NCBI GenBank assembly: GCA_024398875.1
Contig: JAKSIJ010000010.1
Location: 1 to 64,000, forward strand
Length of the DNA: 64,000 nt
From: Fibrobacter sp.
GTDB lineage: Bacteria > Fibrobacterota > Fibrobacteria > Fibrobacterales > Fibrobacteraceae
Direction: 5' to 3'
Each line of letters begins with the position of its first letter. The first letter of the stretch is position 1. Position numbers and translations under genes: made by a program. Below are positions 8,662 to 16,321 of the stretch, piece after piece. The notes under the pieces were generated by a model, which was given only the letters and a program-made list of their open reading frames with translations, did not search any database and was not told the DNA's origin.

Positions 8662-10439
8662 TTTTCCTTTTTGAACAATTCGCCTACTCCACGGAGTACT
8701 TGAAGAAGGTCCTGCCTGTCGATGGGCAGGGGCGTTTCAAGGGTTTGCCCAATGGCTTCGTTGCGCGCGATGGCAAGCTGGATGGCGTCGGGTACGTGTA
8801 CAATGTCAGCAGCAAAAAGGACGGCTCGGACAAGATTACGTTCGTGTTGCCGAAGGTGTTCCTGGACGAATCCGGTACCAAGGCCTTTGGCGAAGTTATC
8901 CCCTTCAATAAAGATTTTGAATTGAAAAACGCCCCGAAGAATTTCCTTTCGAGTCTTTCGATGTGGGTGTGTTCATCCATCGGCCAGTATCGCGAAAAGA
9001 ATCCTGACGACAAGACCATGGAGGCTCCGGATGCTCGCGGTTTCTGCAGCGATAGCGCCACTCCGACTTTAATCGACGTGATGAACGCGATGGTGCGTTT
9101 TTACAAAGAGAACAAGGCGCTTTTCGTGTTTGTCTCGAAGAATGTGCACAGCGGCAACAACCGCATCGATTGGCGTCGCACGATGCGCAAACTGCCGATT
9201 CTGCAAAGTGGTTCTCCGATCTATATGGAGCTTGAAAACAAGAAGAAGGTTTTCGATCTAGATGACCGCTTGATTGTGCTGTACTTCTCGGCGATGAACT
9301 ACATAGGCGAGATTTTCGGTTTCAAGATGCCAAAGTCGGAATTCTATGCGCCCATGCGCGTGAACGAATTTCGTCGCTTGCTTGGTCACCGCGGCTTGGT
9401 GGAATTGCGTCGCATCAAGCACAAGTATTTCGCCGACAAGTTCCTGCGCCTCTACAACATCATGAAGGCGTTTTTCGAGTGGGGCGCCAAGTTCAGCGCC
9501 TGCAGTTTCAAGAGCGAGTATTTGCTCACGAGCAAGTACAACAACGTTTTCGAGGCGATGATCGACAAGCTGGTCGGCGATGAACTTCCGCCGAAAATGG
9601 ATTACCTCAAAAAGCAAACGGACGGCAAGGAAGTTGACCATCTTTACAAGGATCGTCAGTTGATTTTTGCAGATGCGTCGCAAAAGATTTGGTTTATTGG
9701 TGACAGCAAGTACTATAAAGAGAAAAACGACATTGTCGGTGAGTCCGTTTACAAGCAGTTCACTTACGCCAGGAACATCATTCAGTACAACATAAACGAC
9801 TTGTTGAAAGGCGACGGCCAAAATGGCGAGGGCGTGCTCCGTTACCGCGACCCCCTCACCGAGGGCTATTCCGTAACGCCGAACTTCTTTATCCGCGGGG
9901 AAGTGGACAAGGGGAACCCCTGCGAAATTCCGGCAACTGGTGACGCCATCAAAAAGGACGGTGCCGACATGTGGGCCGAGCGCAACCGTCATTTCGAGAA
10001 CCGCCTCTTCGACCGCGACACGCTTTTGCTGCAAGTTTACGACGTGAACTTCTTGTATGTGCTCAAGGCATTCACCGCAAAAAGCTCCGGCATGCGCGAT
10101 GAATTCAAGCGCACCGCCCGCGAAAAGTTCAGGAAGAATTTCATGGCAATGCTCCGAAGTCATTATTTCTTCTGGTATGTCAATCCTCAAGGTTCCCAAG
10201 AAGAGTTTGTAAACGCCCATTACAAAACGCTGCAAGGGAAACTGTTCCGCTCCGGGAACAGTAATGGGCTAGTTCTCGCTTTGGAACAAACTTTTGTAGA
10301 CGAGAAAAATGCGGAATTCCGAGCTTTGCGAACAGAAATAGACAAAAAATGCGAATTTATAAACGTGGACCCAACAGAAATTTGGGAAGACGCCGTCTCT
10401 AAAGGTGAAAAAGGGCTGAAGAGACCTGGTAGAGTTTGA
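8658..10439 (+). CDS. LlaJI-family restriction endonuclease (McrC-like partner)
   Basis: 593 residues starting at GTG 8658, which overlaps the previous stop as GTGA. The catalytic core is PD-(D/E)XK-like: D327 in EVDHLYKD, then D349-S-K351 in FIGDSKYYK, followed by KQFTYARNII, the conserved helix of LlaJI-type nucleases. The N-terminal half should contact the McrB-like ring or DNA. In LlaJI the pair R1 (GTPase) and R2 (nuclease) cut DNA together; I infer the same here. Base composition and codon use are clearly more GC-rich than in the first four genes, so the gene may have a separate history or be longer resident. It is the last gene of the operon. Confidence 0.85.
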   Translation: MIFLFEQFAYSTEYLKKVLPVDGQGRFKGLPNGFVARDGKLDGVGYVYNVSSKKDGSDKITFVLPKVFLDESGTKAFGEVIPFNKDFELKNAPKNFLSSLSMWVCSSIGQYREKNPDDKTMEAPDARGFCSDSATPTLIDVMNAMVRFYKENKALFVFVSKNVHSGNNRIDWRRTMRKLPILQSGSPIYMELENKKKVFDLDDRLIVLYFSAMNYIGEIFGFKMPKSEFYAPMRVNEFRRLLGHRGLVELRRIKHKYFADKFLRLYNIMKAFFEWGAKFSACSFKSEYLLTSKYNNVFEAMIDKLVGDELPPKMDYLKKQTDGKEVDHLYKDRQLIFADASQKIWFIGDSKYYKEKNDIVGESVYKQFTYARNIIQYNINDLLKGDGQNGEGVLRYRDPLTEGYSVTPNFFIRGEVDKGNPCEIPATGDAIKKDGADMWAERNRHFENRLFDRDTLLLQVYDVNFLYVLKAFTAKSSGMRDEFKRTAREKFRKNFMAMLRSHYFFWYVNPQGSQEEFVNAHYKTLQGKLFRSGNSNGLVLALEQTFVDEKNAEFRALRTEIDKKCEFINVDPTEIWEDAVSKGEKGLKRPGRV

Positions 10440-10453
10440 CAGATAACTTCTAT

Positions 10454-10477
10454 ATTTTGACACTTTATTGTCAAAAT
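10454..10477. repeat. Perfect inverted repeat after the restriction operon
   Basis: ATTTTGACA and TGTCAAAAT, nine-base arms around a six-base spacer. It lies 14 bases after the nuclease stop codon. It may act as a weak terminator, but no long T-run follows, so it could equally be a regulator-binding site. Confidence 0.55.
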
Positions 10478-10705
10478 CTTTAACTATATTTATTCCGTAA
10501 TACATCACTCCTTGCGACAGTCGACATAGACTTGCAAAAGTCCGTACGTGCATTCGCGGCAAGGTTCATTAACCATCTGGTTGATGTTGTTGGATAGCTG
10601 GCAGGAGACGCAGCCTGCTCATTACGTAAGCCGAGGAAAGCCCTCGCCAACAGCAAAAGCCGGAACATCCCCAAAATAACAATTGAAACGCACATGGTGT
10701 GCTAG
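10478..10705. other. Cryptic intergenic segment, possible gene remnant
   Basis: No gene is supported. On the plus strand one frame reads protein-like for about 35 codons (VDIDLQKSVRAFAARFINHL), hits TAG at 10591-10593, then stays open in the same frame to a second TAG at 10703-10705. A minus-strand frame of 71 codons is also open but lacks a ribosome-binding site. GC content is higher than in the flanks. It may be a decayed gene or a structured RNA. Confidence 0.35.
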
Positions 10706-10729
10706 CATTTTCCCGGCGTGGGGAAAATG
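10706..10729. repeat. Perfect inverted repeat upstream of the GNAT-like gene
   Basis: CATTTTCCC and GGGAAAATG, nine-base arms with a six-base spacer GGCGTG, ending 23 bases before the chosen ATG at 10753. Its position fits an operator or a leader hairpin of the following two-gene unit. Confidence 0.55.
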
Positions 10730-10752
10730 GTGATTTTAACGTACGGAGTTAT

Positions 10753-11307
10753 ATGCAATATACAGAAACAGGTTGCGTGAATGTTTGGCTGGATGAAATA
10801 GTTCCATGCCTTAAGGATAATGAGACTGGCGAGATAAAGGAGACTGCTGTTTTTAAGATAGAGAGCAGGTCTTTCCTAGACAATTTTACAGAGGAAAATG
10901 GGTGGGGGATAGACTGGAATAAAATTCCCAAGGAAATAGATGTATTTGCCCTTGGATTAAAAGACTCAGGAGAAATTCAAGGGCTTGTCGCCGTTAAAAA
11001 TGAACCTGAATCCAAGGTTGTTCAGTTGCATTGGGCATGTACAGCACCATGGAATAACAAGCATCTGTTTGGTTCGCAGAAGTATGCTGGTGTCGGGGGT
11101 CATCTTTTCGCCATTGCGGTAGACATGTCGATTAAATGGGGCTATGAGGGATATGTTTACGGCTTTGCTCTTAACAAAGAACTGCTAAATCACTATATTG
11201 AAGTTTTAGGGTGCTTCTTTGTTGGTATCCGCCATCCTTATCACTTCCTCTTGGAGCCCAAGTCTGCAAGAAAACTTTTGGAGAACTACACCTATGAGTG
11301 GAAATGA
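10753..11307 (+). CDS. GNAT-like acetyltransferase domain protein
   Basis: 184 residues from ATG 10753, preceded by GGAG at a proper distance; the longer frame from 10699 would run through the inverted repeat and lacks a binding site. Residues about 95-160 resemble a GNAT core: VVQLHWACTAPWN as a beta strand, then KYAGVGGHLFAIAVDMSIKWG, which fits the acetyl-CoA loop and helix, and a GFALNKELLNHYIEVLGC end with the usual asparagine/tyrosine region. The substrate is unknown. It overlaps the next small ORF by 14 bases, so the two are probably co-translated. The DNA is AT-rich and the neighbourhood is accessory, so a toxin or modification role is possible but only inferred. Confidence 0.65.
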   Translation: MQYTETGCVNVWLDEIVPCLKDNETGEIKETAVFKIESRSFLDNFTEENGWGIDWNKIPKEIDVFALGLKDSGEIQGLVAVKNEPESKVVQLHWACTAPWNNKHLFGSQKYAGVGGHLFAIAVDMSIKWGYEGYVYGFALNKELLNHYIEVLGCFFVGIRHPYHFLLEPKSARKLLENYTYEWK

Positions 11308-11482
11308 AAAGACTATGAATTTGGCTGACAATCACGGTGAATATGTGGCGGGTATTGACCCTTACAAGGTGTCTCCATCTTGCCGGTATGATCATCATGC
11401 CCTGGTTGCGTATGCTGAAAAGGTTGGCAAATCGATAAACGATCTCTCATTAGAGGAAAAAGCTCAATTCATCGAGAAATAG
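11294..11482 (+). CDS. Small hypothetical protein paired with the GNAT-like gene
   Basis: 62 residues, ATG 11294-11296, within the last codons of the GNAT-like gene; an alternative ATG lies at 11315. The second half (HALVAYAEKVGKSINDLSLE) forms an amphipathic helix-turn-helix-like pair. It is too small for an enzyme. Overlap and pairing suggest a partner, for example an antitoxin or adaptor of the GNAT-like protein, but no family is recognised. Confidence 0.5.
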   Translation: MSGNEKTMNLADNHGEYVAGIDPYKVSPSCRYDHHALVAYAEKVGKSINDLSLEEKAQFIEK

Positions 11483-11483
11483 T

Positions 11484-12188
11484 TCAAAACAAGAAGTTTT
11501 TCGATTTTCCCCTTCTCATCCCCTTAATCTTTTTCTGGTGTCTCTTCTTTAGTTCCTTTTTCTGCTCGTTCAGATTTTCGATGAACTGGGCGATGCATTC
11601 AATGTCCCTCTGTTCCAAAATGGTGGGCAAACTTCTGTAATATTTTCTGAAATCGCGGTCGTTGATGGTGTTCTCCGGAATGTTGTTTCCGAGTTTCGCG
11701 TTGTTTCCGAATATCACGAGACTGATGATTTGATTCTTCCATTTCGGAAGGTTCTCAACGAGGGCCTGCACATGTCCATAGTTTTGGTGGTGAGGGTTCT
11801 TTTTGCTGTATTTCTGTTTGCCGCGGTTCACGAATATGCGCCACTGCTTGTCGTACGCGCCACCGACAACAAGGCCAATCCATGTTTTCTTTTCCACCAC
11901 GAGAATGCCTTTATGTGTCACGGCGAGCAGGTCGATTTGCTGGACGCCGTGGCTTCCGTCTACATACACGTCGCGGAAGATGATGCCGCGACTTGCGCTG
12001 CGGATGATGCTTGCGGTGTGCCTTTCGCCGATATATCCGACAATTTTATTCTGGAAGATGTACCCTAGCAATACGAGCAGCCCGAGCAAGGCGACAAATG
12101 TCCAGAGAATTTGTGTTAGCGGGAATGTTTCAAAGATGTTCTTGCCAGAGGCAAGTGTTATGATGATGAGCGAAATGCCGCCAACCAT
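11484..12188 (-). CDS. NERD (nuclease-related) domain membrane protein
   Basis: 234 residues from ATG 12188. Two hydrophobic helices lie in the first 45 residues (one around MVGGISLIIITLA, one around LWTFVALLGLLVLLGYIF). The NERD domain follows (about 50-150) with GERHTASII, the acidic QQIDLLAVTHKGILVVEKK core and a W near residue 115; the D...ExK pattern is that of a degenerate PD-(D/E)XK fold. The C-terminus is very basic (KKELKKRHQKKIKG). No ribosome-binding site precedes the ATG, and the first helix actually begins upstream of it: the frame runs back without a gap to the amber codon at 12222-12224 that ends the DUF1232 gene. The natural product may therefore be one longer protein. It converges with the small ORF ending at 11482. 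Confidence 0.72.
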   Translation of the reverse strand: MVGGISLIIITLASGKNIFETFPLTQILWTFVALLGLLVLLGYIFQNKIVGYIGERHTASIIRSASRGIIFRDVYVDGSHGVQQIDLLAVTHKGILVVEKKTWIGLVVGGAYDKQWRIFVNRGKQKYSKKNPHHQNYGHVQALVENLPKWKNQIISLVIFGNNAKLGNNIPENTINDRDFRKYYRSLPTILEQRDIECIAQFIENLNEQKKELKKRHQKKIKGMRRGKSKNFLF

Positions 12189-12221
12189 CGCAAAAATGCA
12201 GATGCAGAAAACGACGGCAAT

Positions 12222-12458
12222 CTACGTCAGGATTTTGAAGAACTTTGCGACATAACTGTTAGGGTCCTGCAAAAAGTTCTGGACAAGGTTGAATAGTGCA
12301 GGAGCGGTAACGCCGATGTCGTCAATCCAGCCAAGAAAGGGAATTGCATCCGGGGAAATGTCGATGGGCGATATGTCGTAAACCAGCGCGAGGCACGCCC
12401 AGATTACGGAAAGTGTTTTCCATAGGGTCGAGATTTTCTCTTGCGATGGCCGTTCCAT
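12222..12458 (-). CDS. DUF1232 (YkvA-like) domain protein
   Basis: 78 residues. The DUF1232 signature YDISPIDISPDAIPFLGWI followed by DDIG occupies residues about 27-50 and is the family's hallmark hydrophobic hairpin; the function of the family is unknown. The gene ends at TAG 12222-12224 in the same frame as the NERD gene, 11 sense codons upstream of the NERD ATG. This could be the N-terminal half of a gene broken by one nonsense mutation, or two cistrons of an operon. Confidence 0.7.
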   Translation of the reverse strand: MERPSQEKISTLWKTLSVIWACLALVYDISPIDISPDAIPFLGWIDDIGVTAPALFNLVQNFLQDPNSYVAKFFKILT

Positions 12459-12508
12459 GTTATGAAATATATGTTTTTGTGCTAAATAAAAGAACTATCT
12501 TTCCCGAC

Positions 12509-13153
12509 ATGCATCACATGCCAACTCTTTTACAAATCGTCAACTTCTTTGGCCTGGGCTATGATCCCAAGGGCCTGGCGGAGGTCAGCGGAATCATGAC
12601 GGTGGTGGCGCTCCTCATCGTCATCGTAGTGGGGCTCGTCATCGATTTGCTGGAACATGTGGAGATGAAGATTCTGGGGAGGATTTTCGGGCGGAATTTC
12701 GCGGTGAATTTCCATAACTACATCACCTTCCCGGGGCTGTTCATGCACGAGACGGCCCACGCCCTAATGGCGCTTGTCACGGGGGCGAAAATCACGGAAT
12801 ACCACCTGTTCGATAGGGGTGGCGATAGTCTTGGCCATGTGAGCTACCGGAATCGCGGGCTGTGGATTTTTCGGGCGGTGCAGGATTGTGCTACGGCATG
12901 CGCGCCGGTGCTTGCGGGGCTTGTTCTGGGGTATTTCACGCTCCGGGCGATTTTCGTGCTAGGTTACCCGCTGTGGGCCGATATTCTCCTGTGGTACTTA
13001 TTCCTCTCCATCCTGACCCACGCCAGCATGAGCGGGGCGGATTTGAAGATTTATTTCAAGGCGGTCTGGGTGCTTGCCATTCCGGTTTTCTGCGTCTTCT
13101 TTTTCCATTGCAGTCACGCCGCGGGGCAGCCGGTCCTCTTCTTTTTGCAATAA
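12509..13153 (+). CDS. Membrane protein with HExxH zinc-protease motif (M50-like)
   Basis: 214 residues from ATG 12509; a second ATG lies three codons downstream. The first helix (TVVALLIVIVVGLVIDLL) is followed by FMHETAHALM with HETAH at 80-84, the HExxH zinc motif of membrane metalloproteases, then VTGAKI. Three or four more membrane segments follow (around 130-150, 155-175 and 190-210). A HxxGxxxx..ALxxG arrangement after the motif is typical of M50-like site-2 proteases. The protein is short and no PDZ domain is seen, so the substrate cannot be guessed. It is a single gene between the NERD locus and a convergent outer-membrane protein. Confidence 0.6.
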   Translation: MHHMPTLLQIVNFFGLGYDPKGLAEVSGIMTVVALLIVIVVGLVIDLLEHVEMKILGRIFGRNFAVNFHNYITFPGLFMHETAHALMALVTGAKITEYHLFDRGGDSLGHVSYRNRGLWIFRAVQDCATACAPVLAGLVLGYFTLRAIFVLGYPLWADILLWYLFLSILTHASMSGADLKIYFKAVWVLAIPVFCVFFFHCSHAAGQPVLFFLQ

Positions 13154-13229
13154 AAATGCATGGCGTAATCCGCGCGGTCTGAAACTGTTTTGCAAACAGT
13201 AGTTTGCATCCTGAGATGTTTGGGCAATA

Positions 13230-13260
13230 AAAAAACGGGGCTCTTTCGAGCTCCGCTTTT
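13230..13260 (-). terminator. Rho-independent terminator of the Ala/Pro-rich outer-membrane protein gene
   Basis: Read on the minus strand: CGGAGCTC-GAAA-GAGCCCCG, an eight-pair stem with one wobble, followed by a run of seven T. It lies about 20 bases beyond the stop at 13283. Confidence 0.8.
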
Positions 13261-13282
13261 CTGAATATCTGCTAGACTTCGA

Positions 13283-15001
13283 TTAGAAGTTGATGAATGC
13301 GCCGATGTTCGCGCCGATTTCGTGCGTGTCAGAGAATGCACCAAACGGGTTGCGGATGAAGGAATCGGCAAGGGAGAGTTCCACCGCAAACATGTTGTAC
13401 TGAACGCGTGCGCCCAGGTTGACTTCTGTTGCACCGGCCTGCACATCCATGGATTTGATTTCCACGGCGGGTGTGGCGGCATCGCGGTATTCGAAGGCTG
13501 CCCACTGATGGGTGGCGCCTGCGAACATCATGAAGTACTTGCTCAGGGCGACTTCGCCGAAGATGTTCGGGGCGAGGTAGAGGCCGTACTGGTTGTCGCG
13601 GCTTCTGATGTCATCAATCTTGTCGAAGGCTACACCTGCGACGGTGCTGTTGAGGCCAACATACACGCGAGCGTTTTCGTTGGCAAGAACAGTGGAACCG
13701 AAGTTGAATCCGGCAACGGCTTCAATGCGAGAAGAGGTGTCGCTAACTTCGGAGATTTCCGTGATGAGGCTCTTGATGCCCTTGGAATCTTCTTCGTGGC
13801 TGATGGTGGACTTGGTCTTGGCGTCCACGCGGAGTCCGCCTACAAATGCGGTCCAGCTGAAGAAGGGGTTGTTTGCCTTGGAAACGAGGAACTGGCCACC
13901 ATATTCGAAGTTGCGGTAGTCGATTTCGCTATAGGGAGCTTCAGTCTTGGAGAAGGATTCCGGGAGAGTGAAGTAGCCGTTCAAGGCGAGGTCAACTACA
14001 CCAAACTTTGCAGAGAAGGTGGCGCCTGCAAGAGAGCCCTTATCGATGATGGTTGCTTTGTCGGTATGTTCTGCTTCGGTTTCTGTAGCGACGAATGTCT
14101 GTTCATCTCTGAGGGCGCCGGCGGAAAGATCCAAGCTGAAGCCGAAGGAGTTCCATGCAAAACCTGCGGTGAAGAGGCCCAGGTCTTCGGAGTTGTCGAA
14201 GGCCATGAAGAAGGTGGTGTTCTCGCCGAAGGAGACTGCACCGAATTCATTGATGGGTTCATAGTAGGCCAGCTTGTGTCCGTGCATCTTATGAGGAACA
14301 GACATATCGCCGCCAATGGTTGCACCAGCAGCTTCGTTTGCTACAGAGTTGTAGGCGGAACCGTGAATCATGCCATCCAGAATCGGGGAGGCGGGAAGAG
14401 TCTTTGCGGGAGCTGCGGCTTGTTCGGCAGCAGCGGTTGTGGCAGCGGCAGCGGAATCAACGGCTGCAGGGGCTTGAGCTACGCTGTCGGCAGTGGCTTC
14501 GGCTGCGGGCTGTTCAGCGGCAGCAGTTTCGGCAGCGGTAGCGGCGGCTGCGCTATCGGCAGGAGCGGCTTCCGGTGCGGGTGCAGCGACTTGTTCAGCA
14601 GGTGCTGTTTCGGGGGCAGGAGCCGGAACGGGTTCCGGGCCAGCGGGCTGAGCGGCAGCCTGTTCAGCGGGAGCGGCTTCAGGTGCGGGTGCAGTTTCAG
14701 GGGCCGGGGCGGCAACCGGAGCAGGAGCGGCTTCCGGTGCGGGTGCAGCGGGCTGGGCGGCAGTCTGTTCAGCGGCGGCAGTTTCGGCAGCGGGCTGGGC
14801 GGCAGCCTGTTCGGCGGGGGCGGCTTCCGGTGCGGGTGCAGCGGGCTGAGCGGCAGCCTGTTCAGCAGGAGCGGCCGGGGCTGCAACGGGTGCAGGTGCT
14901 GCTGCAGGAGCAGTAGTGGCGGTTTGAGGGGCAGCTTCCTGGGCCTGAAGGCCAGCGGCTAACCCGAGGGCAACAACGAAAAAAGTCTTTTTGATATTCA
15001 T
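13283..15001 (-). CDS. Ala/Pro/Glu-rich outer-membrane protein
   Basis: 572 residues. Signal peptide 1-20 (MNIKKTFFVVALGLAAGLQA, cleavage before QEAAP). Residues 21 to about 205 are a low-complexity linker of alternating Ala, Pro, Glu and Gln with a loose unit close to AEQAAAQPAAPAPEAAP, probably extended and able to span periplasm or peptidoglycan. From about 210 on, alternating hydrophobic and aromatic strands with turns (AYYEPINEFGAVSFGE, LSKYFMMFAGATHQWAAFEY, and a C-terminal ANIGAFINF) indicate a beta-barrel ending in Phe, as in outer-membrane proteins. There is no OmpA-like peptidoglycan-binding motif that I can see. It has its own terminator and appears monocistronic. The function is unknown; it may be a structural or adhesion porin-like protein. 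Confidence 0.75.
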   Translation of the reverse strand: MNIKKTFFVVALGLAAGLQAQEAAPQTATTAPAAAPAPVAAPAAPAEQAAAQPAAPAPEAAPAEQAAAQPAAETAAAEQTAAQPAAPAPEAAPAPVAAPAPETAPAPEAAPAEQAAAQPAGPEPVPAPAPETAPAEQVAAPAPEAAPADSAAAATAAETAAAEQPAAEATADSVAQAPAAVDSAAAATTAAAEQAAAPAKTLPASPILDGMIHGSAYNSVANEAAGATIGGDMSVPHKMHGHKLAYYEPINEFGAVSFGENTTFFMAFDNSEDLGLFTAGFAWNSFGFSLDLSAGALRDEQTFVATETEAEHTDKATIIDKGSLAGATFSAKFGVVDLALNGYFTLPESFSKTEAPYSEIDYRNFEYGGQFLVSKANNPFFSWTAFVGGLRVDAKTKSTISHEEDSKGIKSLITEISEVSDTSSRIEAVAGFNFGSTVLANENARVYVGLNSTVAGVAFDKIDDIRSRDNQYGLYLAPNIFGEVALSKYFMMFAGATHQWAAFEYRDAATPAVEIKSMDVQAGATEVNLGARVQYNMFAVELSLADSFIRNPFGAFSDTHEIGANIGAFINF

Positions 15002-15157
15002 AGTGATAATAAAATAATCAAAAATAAGCCCGTTTGGGTGTTTTTTTTGGGAATGATGGTTACAGAAAGAACCAAAAAAATGGAAAAAAGCCTAAAAATA
15101 GCTGTGGTTGTTGACAAAAAGTGTTTATTTTCTAGGAAACGTTTTTTGGAGACAAAA

Positions 15158-16246
15158 ATGGCGAAAAAACATTTTCTTTCCATTCTCGCAGCCAGCGCAT
15201 TGATACTGCTTGGCTGTAGTGGTGAAAATTCCGTAGAAGTGACTAGCGAGGTTCTTGGGCCTTCTGTGGTTCCAGAGCGTGTTGGACCAGTGAGTCAGTA
15301 CGGCCAGTTGATGGCTGGTGCGCCCGAAGGTCAGGGTCGAATCTATGGCTCTTGCGATGGTGTGACTGCCGGCAAGGAAGTCCAGGTTCGCGGTATGAGC
15401 CTCTACTGGAGCGTAGGTAACAAAAATGCCACTCAGTTCTATACGGAAGATGGCATCAAGGCTATGGTTCGTGACATGAACATCGAAATTGTCCGCGCTG
15501 CCATTGGCACTTCTGAAAACTGGGGTACCAAGGGCTACATTCTGGATTCTGCCAAGCAGCAGGACATGATTCGCCAGGTAGTGAATGGTGCAGTGAAGAG
15601 CGACATCTACGTGATTTTTGACTGGCATTCTCATACCGCTACCGACCAAATTGAAGATGCAAAGCGCTTTTTTGAACATGTGGCCAGTGAATATGGTAAT
15701 TACGACAACGTGATTTTTGAAGTGTTCAATGAACCGAAGCAGCAGCGCTGGGATGCTATTCGCGATTATGCCGATACTATCATCAACGTAATCCGTAAGT
15801 ACTCTGACAACTTGATTCTAGTGGGTAACCCCTATTGGGACCAAACTCCCCATAGCGCCATTGGTAATGAAGTTCATGATCCTCTGCACAATGTGGCATA
15901 CACCTTCCATTATTATGCCAATACCCACAGAATTGCGGGTGAGGGCCTGAGTGCCGAGAAGGCAATGGAAGCGGGACTTTCTGTGTTTGTGAGCGAATGG
16001 GGTACAGGTGATGCCGATGGTGGTGGAACCCCGGATTTGGCCAAGAATTCCCAATGGCAGGATTGGGTGAACCAGTATAAACTTTCCGCTGCCAACTGGA
16101 GTGCTTCTACAATCAATGAAGGAACAGCTGCCTTCGTGGGTGCTTCTACTATGGATTCCTTGGTGCTCAGCACTTCTGGTGCATTGGTCAAGGAATACCT
16201 GAGCGCATCTAATCCAGCTTCCTACACTAAGTGCGCTGCCAAGTAA
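15158..16246 (+). CDS. GH5 family endoglucanase, lipoprotein
   Basis: 362 residues from ATG 15158, with GGAG eight bases upstream. Residues 1-20 form a lipoprotein signal with lipobox LLGC (Cys20), so the enzyme is anchored at the membrane surface. The GH5 (beta/alpha)8 barrel follows: RGMSLYWS at the start, DWHSH in the middle, the acid/base VFNEPK (Glu of NEP) and the nucleophile VSEWGTG near residue 285. Pattern and length fit GH5 subfamily 2 cellulases. It would cut internal beta-1,4 bonds of cellulose. TTGACA at 15111 may be the -35 box, but the -10 is weak. The gene stands alone, ending at the terminator at 16275-16310. Confidence 0.9.
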   Translation: MAKKHFLSILAASALILLGCSGENSVEVTSEVLGPSVVPERVGPVSQYGQLMAGAPEGQGRIYGSCDGVTAGKEVQVRGMSLYWSVGNKNATQFYTEDGIKAMVRDMNIEIVRAAIGTSENWGTKGYILDSAKQQDMIRQVVNGAVKSDIYVIFDWHSHTATDQIEDAKRFFEHVASEYGNYDNVIFEVFNEPKQQRWDAIRDYADTIINVIRKYSDNLILVGNPYWDQTPHSAIGNEVHDPLHNVAYTFHYYANTHRIAGEGLSAEKAMEAGLSVFVSEWGTGDADGGGTPDLAKNSQWQDWVNQYKLSAANWSASTINEGTAAFVGASTMDSLVLSTSGALVKEYLSASNPASYTKCAAK

Positions 16247-16274
16247 TTAGCACGAGTACTCGATTTCCATTTTG

Positions 16275-16310
16275 AAAAACAACCCCTGCCAAATGGTGGG
16301 GGCTTTTTAT
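16275..16310. terminator. Bidirectional terminator between the GH5 and FISUMP genes
   Basis: An imperfect stem, CCCCTGCC against GGTGGGGG around AAAT, with T-run CTTTTTAT on the plus side and a TTGTTTTTC run on the minus side. It serves the two convergent genes. Confidence 0.65.
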
Positions 16311-16321
16311 ACAGATTTTCT

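Noticed and set aside
9258-10235. 325-codon minus-strand frame
   Set aside because: Antisense to the LlaJI-type nuclease gene; open because of the biased codon use of that gene.
13322-14962. 546-codon plus-strand frame rich in Gly, Ser and Cys
   Set aside because: It is the antisense shadow of the Ala/Pro-rich outer-membrane protein, which has a signal peptide, barrel pattern and terminator.
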